DNA from: Cyanobacteriota bacterium
GTDB taxonomy: Bacteria; Cyanobacteriota; Cyanobacteriia; Leptolyngbyales; Leptolyngbyaceae
Reading direction: 5' to 3'
Length of the DNA: 6,517 bases
Assembly (NCBI GenBank): GCA_027482985.1
Contig: JAIXVO010000190.1
Coordinates: 1-6,517, forward strand
Shown here: piece by piece, positions 1 to 4,225 of the stretch
How the letters are laid out: every line of letters begins with the position of its first letter
How positions within the stretch are numbered: position 1 is the first letter of the stretch
The notes under the pieces: generated by a model
Database searches by the model: none
The model's input: only the letters and a program-made list of their open reading frames with translations
What the model was told of the DNA's origin: nothing
Made by a program: the position numbers and the translations under genes

Positions 1-213
1 GTGGCAACTCCAAACACGGCTGGAGTGGGGTAGATCTTCATACAGGTACTCCAAATTTGCTGATAGAGGGCTAACAAAAGCGTTACAAAACGTAAAACTT
101 TCTTAAAATGGTAGTGATCGCAGATTAAATTGCAATGAAGAAACCCGTGAAACCACGGCAAATTCTGAGAAATTCATCAAATCTTTACAAAGCTTTCTCA
201 GAATCCTGCAATT
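1..213. other. left-edge non-coding stretch downstream of the kinase
   Basis: I see no supported gene here. Two plus-strand frames stay open from the edge, one to a stop at 72-74 and one to about 106, so the tail of a gene lying further left cannot be excluded, but neither short peptide is recognisable. A possible plus-strand promoter is TTACAA at 83-88 and TAAAAT at 104-109; its 15-nt spacer is short, so support is weak. The octamer ACTCCAAA occurs twice (7-14 and 48-55). A small hairpin, CCGTG at 145-149 with CACGG at 154-158, lies beyond the larger inverted repeat at 162-204. Confidence 0.4.
162..204 (-). terminator. inverted repeat after the kinase stop, probable 3' end element
   Basis: ATTCTGAGAAA at 162-172 and TTTCTCAGAAT at 194-204 are a perfect 11-bp inverted repeat enclosing 21 nt. 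The loop holds a further short pairing, CTTT with AAAG on the minus strand. The element begins 9 nt beyond the kinase stop codon, the usual place for a transcript end. The stem is A+T-rich and is followed on the minus strand only by a short T run before GCC. It could therefore be a weak intrinsic terminator or a 3'-end stabilising hairpin rather than a strong terminator. Confidence 0.45.
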
Positions 214-1581
214 TTACTGATGCCACCGCGATCGCTGCGCCAGCCAAGCCTGAATCACATCCACTAACCAGGCACACTCTTCCCAACTCAGGTTGATCCC
301 AAATACCTCCTCACTAAAGCCCGTTTGAATCACCACCACCCGACGTTCATAGCGATTTTTGCCATGGCCTATGGTTTTGAGGGTGTGAAACACATTGGCA
401 ATATGCGGAATGGCTCCCTGACCGAGATTGATTGTGGTCTGGCCGACCTGTTTATAAATGGTGAAGCGATCGCCCTGGAAGTGCACGACAGTAGGGCGAG
501 AGTCCCAGTACAGCGCCACGCCAACCACCAGGAGCGGCACCAGGAGCGGCAGGAGCAGGGTGGGTGTGCCCAGCAGTTGCAGAAGGCTGACAACCACATA
601 ACGCCCAACGATCAAGCTAGCAATGATGACAGTGAGGACTAGGGGCGATGGCCAATCCGGGCCACCAGGGATTTGCAAAAGTAACTCCTGGGGCGATCGC
701 GTCACCTCGACTCGCGTATTCACCGGAGGGGCCAGCGATCGCGGAGCAGCTGCGGGTAAGGTGGCGGGTGGGAATGTGGTGGGTGGGGGGGATTGTAAGG
801 CGGCTAAGGCGGTTTGGGCGGACGGCCAGCGTTGCGCGACATCTGGTTCCACGAGACGTTCCAGCCAACTGGCAAAGGTGGGTGAGAGCTGGACGCGATC
901 GCGAAACTGCAGCCGTAAATTGTGTTGCGGCAGATCCGCCGGAGAGATGCCCGTGAGTAAGTGAATCAGCGTGGCTCCCAAGCCGTAGAGATCGGACGCT
1001 GGCACGGCTCGTCCGCCAAACTGTTCCAGCGGCGCATAGCCATAGGTGCCCACGACCGTAAACGTTGCCCCATCACGGGCAGCCCGATTTTGAGCGGCAT
1101 CAAAATCAACCAGATAGATAAAATTATCTTCACCCCAAATTAAATTGCTGGGTTTAATATCGCGATGCAAAATGGGGGGATTTAATTCGTGCAAATATCG
1201 CAACAGATGCAATAAATTAATCGCAATTTGGCGAATTTGCTTTTCGCTTAACCGTTTGCCTGCATCGAGCCATTGTTTCAGCGATTTACCGGGAATGTAA
1301 TCTTGCACCAACCCAAACCAATTGGGTGGTTCTCCGATCGTAAACGCATCTCGATAGCGGGGAATTTGGGGATGCTGGAGTTGCTGCAACACCTGCGCTT
1401 CTCGTTCAAACAGTTTCAGGTCATCCCATTGCATTTCGTTAAAGGCCAGCAGTTTGACGACGACAGGTTGCGGCGGGGTGGTACTTAAATCGTGCGCTAA
1501 CCAGCAAGCTTGCCGTCCCGGTGCCCGACCGAGGGGACGTTGCAATTGGTAGCGATCGCGCAAAATGTCGTTAGCTTGCAT
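214..1581 (-). CDS. membrane-anchored Ser/Thr protein kinase (Hanks type, cyanobacterial)
   Basis: The product is a eukaryotic-like protein kinase, expected to phosphorylate Ser/Thr on unknown targets from the cytoplasmic face of a membrane. Numbering from the ATG at 1581 (455 aa): a divergent glycine loop GRAPG (18-22), VAIK-type Lys43 in VVVK, alpha-C Glu61, catalytic HRDIKPSN (139-146, Asp141, Lys143, Asn146), DFD instead of DFG (159-161), then GTYGYAPLEQFGG with the APLE motif at 183-186. The kinase domain ends near 262. A proline-rich linker (264-289) leads to two hydrophobic segments (about 313-332 and 339-358) and a final domain of about 95 residues ending FGINLSWEECAWL...WL, a pattern I associate with cyanobacterial kinases. 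With two membrane helices both ends should be cytoplasmic. The frame extends to a TTG at 1599 (461 aa); I prefer the ATG because the extra six codons carry no recognisable kinase sequence, though neither start has a clear ribosome binding site. The gene lies downstream of the sigma factor on the same strand. The kinase assignment is secure; the substrate is unknown. Confidence 0.93.
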   Translation of the reverse strand: MQANDILRDRYQLQRPLGRAPGRQACWLAHDLSTTPPQPVVVKLLAFNEMQWDDLKLFEREAQVLQQLQHPQIPRYRDAFTIGEPPNWFGLVQDYIPGKSLKQWLDAGKRLSEKQIRQIAINLLHLLRYLHELNPPILHRDIKPSNLIWGEDNFIYLVDFDAAQNRAARDGATFTVVGTYGYAPLEQFGGRAVPASDLYGLGATLIHLLTGISPADLPQHNLRLQFRDRVQLSPTFASWLERLVEPDVAQRWPSAQTALAALQSPPPTTFPPATLPAAAPRSLAPPVNTRVEVTRSPQELLLQIPGGPDWPSPLVLTVIIASLIVGRYVVVSLLQLLGTPTLLLPLLVPLLVVGVALYWDSRPTVVHFQGDRFTIYKQVGQTTINLGQGAIPHIANVFHTLKTIGHGKNRYERRVVVIQTGFSEEVFGINLSWEECAWLVDVIQAWLAQRSRWHQ

Positions 1582-1674
1582 AGTCAGAGGATGGCTCAAC
1601 CGAGGGTAGAAAATATCCCACCGTAGCTACAATTGCCTTCCCTACATTTTCGCTGAGTCCTAGAGATCAGTGAA

Positions 1675-1724
1675 GGGCAGATGCAACCCAATTGTTCCTA
1701 CGGGAAAATCGGTTGAGTCTGCCC
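1675..1724 (-). other. 50-nt structured hairpin between sigma factor and kinase
   Basis: GGGCAGA (1675-1681) pairs perfectly with TCTGCCC (1718-1724). After a 2x2 internal loop, CAACC (1684-1688) pairs with GGTTG (1711-1715), and within the loop TTCC (1695-1698) pairs with GGAA (1703-1706) around TACG. The element starts 34 nt past the sigma stop and lies about 93 nt before the kinase ATG. No T run follows on either strand, so it does not look like a standard intrinsic terminator. It may be an RNA processing or stability element, or a partial transcription barrier that separates sigma and kinase expression. The remaining sequence of the 1582-1758 gap shows no convincing promoter. Confidence 0.4.
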
Positions 1725-1758
1725 TGGCTTCTGGAGAAACAGGTGTAAGGCGGACGGC

Positions 1759-2790
1759 TTAACGCATCCAATCTTTGAGGAGGGCTTGTCGCCGGGGATG
1801 ACGTAGTTTCCGCATGGCTTTGGCCTGAATTTGGCGGACGCGTTCCCGCGAGAGATGATACAGTTCACCAATTTCGGAAAGGGTGTAGTGTTGTCCATCT
1901 GTTAGTCCAAACCGTAACTTGATAATGTCTCGTTCCCGATCGCTGAGGTGTTCCAAAACTGAATTCAAGCGATCGCACAGCAATTTGTGATCCAGGCATT
2001 CGTTCGGCGCGACGGTGTCCGAATCTTCGATCAATTGCATCAGTTCCGTGTCTTCTTCCCGCCCGACCCAGGCATGCAACGAGAGGGTTCCCTGGCTCAC
2101 ATCCAGGACGTGTTCCAGCTTATCTTCATCCAGATCCAGTTCAGCGGCAATCTCTTGTTTCGTCGGTTTTCGCCCTAACTTTTGGGATAACATTTGGCGG
2201 GCTTTCCGCACCTGATTCAATTTTTCGACCATGTGGACGGGCAATCGAACGGTACGAGATTGGGAGGCGATCGCGCGAGTGATCCCCTGCCGGATCCACC
2301 AGTAAGCGTAAGTCGAAAACTTATAGCCGCGTTCGTAATCAAATTTTTCGGCGGCACGCATTAATCCCATCGCGCCTTCCTGGATCAAATCAAGGAAAGG
2401 GACACCCCGGTTGAGGTATTTTTTGGCGATCGAAACCACCAGTCGTAAGTTTGATCGCACCAATTTCCGTTTTGCTAATTCGGCTTGGGGACCGCCTTTT
2501 GCGATTTCTCTCGCCAGTTCCACTTCTTGCGCTTGAGTCAGCAAGGGATACCGCGCCATCTCCCGCAAAAATAACCCCACAGAGTCATCCGTTAACCCCA
2601 ACCGTTCCGCCTTCGTAAACTTAACGGGAGGCTTTCGGGGGGTAAATTCCGCTTCGTCGATATCTTTATCTAACTCATCCAGCAGTTCTTCATCAATGTC
2701 GATATCGACATCAAAATCTTGCTCGATCAGTTCAGTTTCTATGGGATTTAATTGACCCGGATTAGAAGACATTTCGGCACTCATACTCAC
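1759..2790 (-). CDS. RNA polymerase sigma factor, RpoD/SigA family (probably group 2)
   Basis: This is a primary-like sigma-70 factor that directs RNA polymerase to promoters. In 343 aa it shows an acidic N-terminal tail (about 17-49), region 1.2 ([18 protein letters not shown], 68-85), region 2 (about 110-180, with [22 protein letters not shown] and [16 protein letters not shown]), region 3 (about 185-260) and region 4 (about 275-335, helix-turn-helix ending [18 protein letters not shown]). Residues matching those of E. coli sigma-70 that read the -10 element (Gln168, Thr171) and the -35 element (Arg315, Glu316, Gln320) are kept, so canonical promoters are expected. There is no large spacer between regions 1.2 and 2.1, unlike many cyanobacterial SigA/SigB/SigC proteins. 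The start is GTG 2790, directly after an in-frame TGA; ATG 2784 and ATG 2772 are alternatives, and none has a clear ribosome binding site. Which Sig letter applies cannot be settled here. The kinase follows on the same strand. Confidence 0.95.
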   Translation of the reverse strand: MSMSAEMSSNPGQLNPIETELIEQDFDVDIDIDEELLDELDKDIDEAEFTPRKPPVKFTKAERLGLTDDSVGLFLREMARYPLLTQAQEVELAREIAKGGPQAELAKRKLVRSNLRLVVSIAKKYLNRGVPFLDLIQEGAMGLMRAAEKFDYERGYKFSTYAYWWIRQGITRAIASQSRTVRLPVHMVEKLNQVRKARQMLSQKLGRKPTKQEIAAELDLDEDKLEHVLDVSQGTLSLHAWVGREEDTELMQLIEDSDTVAPNECLDHKLLCDRLNSVLEHLSDRERDIIKLRFGLTDGQHYTLSEIGELYHLSRERVRQIQAKAMRKLRHPRRQALLKDWMR

Positions 2791-2832
2791 TCACATATAA
2801 GTAGGCTGGAGAGACATTCCATCAAAATTGCC

Positions 2833-2889
2833 TCTAACCTTAGCAGAGAAGTTAGAAAGTGAACATCTTTATTTTTAGAAAACTCTAAA
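2833..2889. promoter_or_regulatory. paired TCTAA/TTAGA inverted repeats upstream of the sigma gene
   Basis: TCTAAC (2833-2838) and GTTAGA (2851-2856) form a perfect 6-bp inverted repeat with a 12-nt spacer. TTTAGA (2874-2879) and TCTAAA (2884-2889) form a second, with a 4-nt spacer. TTAGAAA occurs as a direct repeat at 2852-2858 and 2875-2881, 23 bp apart. The pattern fits an operator for a dimeric regulator or RNA hairpins in the sigma leader. In A+T-rich DNA such short repeats can be fortuitous. Confidence 0.25.
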
Positions 2890-2908
2890 TTTTTGTTTCA
2901 AACTTTAG

Positions 2909-2959
2909 TTTTCCACAGAAATTCATGAGTTTTCCACAGAATTTGATCCGTTTTCCAGA
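2909..2959 (+). repeat. three DnaA-box-like sites at exact 21-bp period
   Basis: TTTTCCACA occurs at 2909-2917 and 2930-2938, and TTTTCCAGA, one base different, at 2951-2959. All three are in the same orientation and each starts 21 bp after the previous one. TTTTCCACA is the form of DnaA box described for cyanobacteria, against TTATCCACA in E. coli. Flanking bases are partly shared, since the first two units both read AGTTTTCCACAGAA. Twenty-one bp is two helical turns, so all sites face the same side of the DNA. The A+T-rich block at 2861-2910 directly adjoins the first box. DnaA binding is inferred from motif identity; another regulator with a similar site is possible. Confidence 0.5.
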
Positions 2960-3225
2960 GGCCGATCATTTCGGACGTTGCTGTTAGGTTAAATCGAGTC
3001 CGTTCAAGGTTTAAATCAAGGATGGGCGATCGCCCCGCTCAACGCCCCCAATTTGCGCCGCGATGGGAGTGACGCTCATCACTTCAGACCGTGATGGCTG
3101 CCCGCCGATGGTGTGGTTTTCAACAACTTAAAGTGGGATGGAGTTCACAGTTCTCACCGTCTCCACATCACCAAGCGGCGAGAGAATTACTGGGATGATG
3201 ATGCAGTCAAGCCAGTTAATCCTTC

Positions 3226-3232
3226 AGGAAAG
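3226..3232 (+). promoter_or_regulatory. ribosome binding site supporting the start at 3237
   Basis: AGGAAAG ends 4 nt before the ATG at 3237, a good Shine-Dalgarno position. The in-frame ATGs further upstream (3138 and the run at 3195-3203) have no comparable sequence at the right distance, so this site favours the shorter protein. Confidence 0.5.
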
Positions 3233-3236
3233 CCCC

Positions 3237-3602
3237 ATGTCTCTCAAGTTGATGCACGCCCCCTTGAATCAAGCAATGTCTGAAATCGCCTCAACTCATC
3301 AACCCACCGCACTCCAACGCGGACTCCCCTACTTAAATTCCAAGACCGTCGCCGCCCTGCACCAAACGATCGCCGCTTTGCAACCCGCGATCGCCCAACT
3401 GGAACAATCCCTGGATCAGCTTTATACCGAACTCAACCTCGTGGTGCCAACGCCTCCCGACCCTGCAACTGAGGTGATTTCGGCCATCGCCATCGCCTTG
3501 CAACAGCACATTCAAGCCCAGGAGCACCAACTTGCGATCCTCCGTACCACCTACGATCGCGCCTTGCAAACACTGAATTCTCTGGACGCGATCGCGGCTT
3601 AA
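3237..3602 (+). CDS. small helical protein of unknown function
   Basis: I do not recognise this family. From the ATG at 3237 the product is 121 aa, predicted soluble, with no signal peptide or membrane segment. Two helical stretches stand out. The first, about residues 35-65 (TVAALHQTIAALQPAIAQLE and onward), has hydrophobic residues spaced as in a coiled coil. The second, about 78-118, runs from ISAIAIALQQHIQAQEHQL to the end. A VVPTPPDP proline turn separates them, so a helical hairpin is likely. The frame remains open upstream to ATG 3138 (154 aa), but the extra 33 residues look non-conserved and AGGAAAG precedes 3237, so I choose the shorter form. Its stop codon overlaps the stop of the convergent gene. 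Two HIP1 octamers lie inside the gene (3387 and 3588), as in its neighbours. Confidence 0.65.
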   Translation: MSLKLMHAPLNQAMSEIASTHQPTALQRGLPYLNSKTVAALHQTIAALQPAIAQLEQSLDQLYTELNLVVPTPPDPATEVISAIAIALQQHIQAQEHQLAILRTTYDRALQTLNSLDAIAA

Positions 3603-4069
3603 TCCAGCAGAGCAGGCAAAATTTCAATCTGGTCTGGATCGATCGCCAATATCACCGCATCCCCGTAATAAATCCCGTCAATGTAAGTCGTAATGATTTC
3701 GAGAATATCGGCGGCTTGCAGGTGTTCAGGTTTCGTTTCGGGATGCGGGTAGTAAATAAATCCGGTAAAAGTCTGACCATCTGACAACCTGAGTTGACAG
3801 TCGCAAAAAGAAAAATCTTCCGTGAATTCGGCAGTTGTCCATTGCACAGTTCTAAACGTGCGTTTGGGCGCTTTCAAGGCATACCGCCAGGGTTGAATGG
3901 AAAGATTCAAGGTGCCTGAAAAGTAGTCATCCAGATCGATGCCCCCAGCGGCAAAGATCGGCTTTTGCAGGGCGATCGTGCCTTGAGGATAGCGAGGATC
4001 TCCCCCTTGCCCCGATGCTACCCCATGTCCGGGCATCACGATCGCGGGGACAAATTGCCACTGAGTCAT
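3599..4069 (-). CDS. conserved protein resembling CTP-dependent riboflavin kinase (RibK-like cradle-loop barrel)
   Basis: The 156-aa product has no signal peptide or membrane segment and should be cytoplasmic. Its motif order recalls archaeal CTP-dependent riboflavin kinase: a glycine-rich N-terminal segment GHGVASG (14-20), then GTLNLSI (52-58), matching the GTLN motif whose Thr and Asn contact the metal in the archaeal enzyme, then FIYYPHPETKPEH (104-116) and DILEII...YGDAVIL (121-141), which aligns with the family's EIIAP...DGDxV ending. The family is usually about 130 residues, so size is compatible. The match is from memory of the family pattern, not a search. If real, it would phosphorylate riboflavin or a related small molecule, but a binding-only or different kinase role is equally possible. 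The ATG at 4069 has AGGAA ending 2 nt upstream, which is close. The stop overlaps that of the convergent helical-protein gene. Confidence 0.75.
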   Translation of the reverse strand: MTQWQFVPAIVMPGHGVASGQGGDPRYPQGTIALQKPIFAAGGIDLDDYFSGTLNLSIQPWRYALKAPKRTFRTVQWTTAEFTEDFSFCDCQLRLSDGQTFTGFIYYPHPETKPEHLQAADILEIITTYIDGIYYGDAVILAIDPDQIEILPALLD

Positions 4070-4225
4070 CGTTCCTGGTGATGGTTGTCAACCCTCAGTA
4101 ATATCCACTATTTCTTAATCTGCAACCGCTAAATGTATGAAATTCTAAAAAGTTCTCGTTATTTGATTGACACCTTTTCGTAATTCCAGGGACACTCGGT
4201 CAGTGGTGTGTACGGAGAAGGAAAC
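4070..4225. promoter_or_regulatory. divergent promoter region between RibK-like gene and surface-protein gene
   Basis: For the plus-strand gene there is a perfect -35 hexamer, TTGACA (4167-4172), but the best -10 at 18-nt spacing is only GACACT (4191-4196). For the minus-strand gene, TATTAC (complement of 4098-4103) with TTGCAG (complement of 4120-4125) at 16 nt would give a leader of about 22 nt. GGTTGTCAACC (4083-4093) is an 11-bp palindrome between that putative start site and the RibK-like ATG, a possible operator. All assignments are by eye and weak. Confidence 0.3.
4214..4221 (+). promoter_or_regulatory. ribosome binding site for the GTG-started surface protein
   Basis: GGAGAAGG ends 4 nt before the GTG at 4226. 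It distinguishes this start from in-frame GTGs at 4208 and 4232, and the reading frame is closed by TAA at 4181-4183, so the gene cannot begin much earlier. Confidence 0.65.

Larger units (their letters stand above)
2791..3236. promoter_or_regulatory. divergent regulatory region between sigma factor and small plus-strand gene
   Basis: This stretch of about 450 bp has no supported gene unless the plus-strand neighbour starts early, at 3138. From the sigma side it contains repeated TCTAA/TTAGA motifs (2833-2889), a stretch that is 80% A+T by my count (2861-2910), the phased DnaA-box cluster (2909-2959) and one extended HIP1 palindrome, GGGCGATCGCCC (3024-3035). CATCAC at 3077-3082 pairs with GTGATG at 3091-3096 in a small hairpin. 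I find no convincing -35/-10 pair for either neighbour. TTGATG and TTATAT on the minus strand just before the sigma start are 19 nt apart but would give an almost leaderless mRNA. Confidence 0.5.

Noticed and set aside
7..26. ACTCCA/TGGAGT hairpin at the left edge as a terminator or tRNA fragment
   Set aside because: The stem has only 6 bp, no T tract follows, and there are no tRNA signature arms; the gene it might end lies outside the window.
135..296. 53-codon plus-strand frame starting MKKPVKPRQ
   Set aside because: It has no ribosome binding site, runs across the kinase 3' inverted repeat and into the kinase gene antisense, and the peptide is unrecognisable.
325..964. Several plus-strand open frames opposite the kinase C-terminal half
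   Set aside because: They are antisense to a well-supported kinase and give His/Arg/Gly-rich peptides without motifs.
2907..2969. The 21-bp spaced units as a CRISPR array
   Set aside because: The conserved core is only 9-14 bp and there are no unique spacers of CRISPR length between full repeats; a protein-binding cluster fits better.
4086..4091. TTGACA on the minus strand as a -35 box for the RibK-like gene
   Set aside because: It ends only 16 nt before the start codon, leaving no room for a -10 and leader; it is part of the GGTTGTCAACC palindrome.
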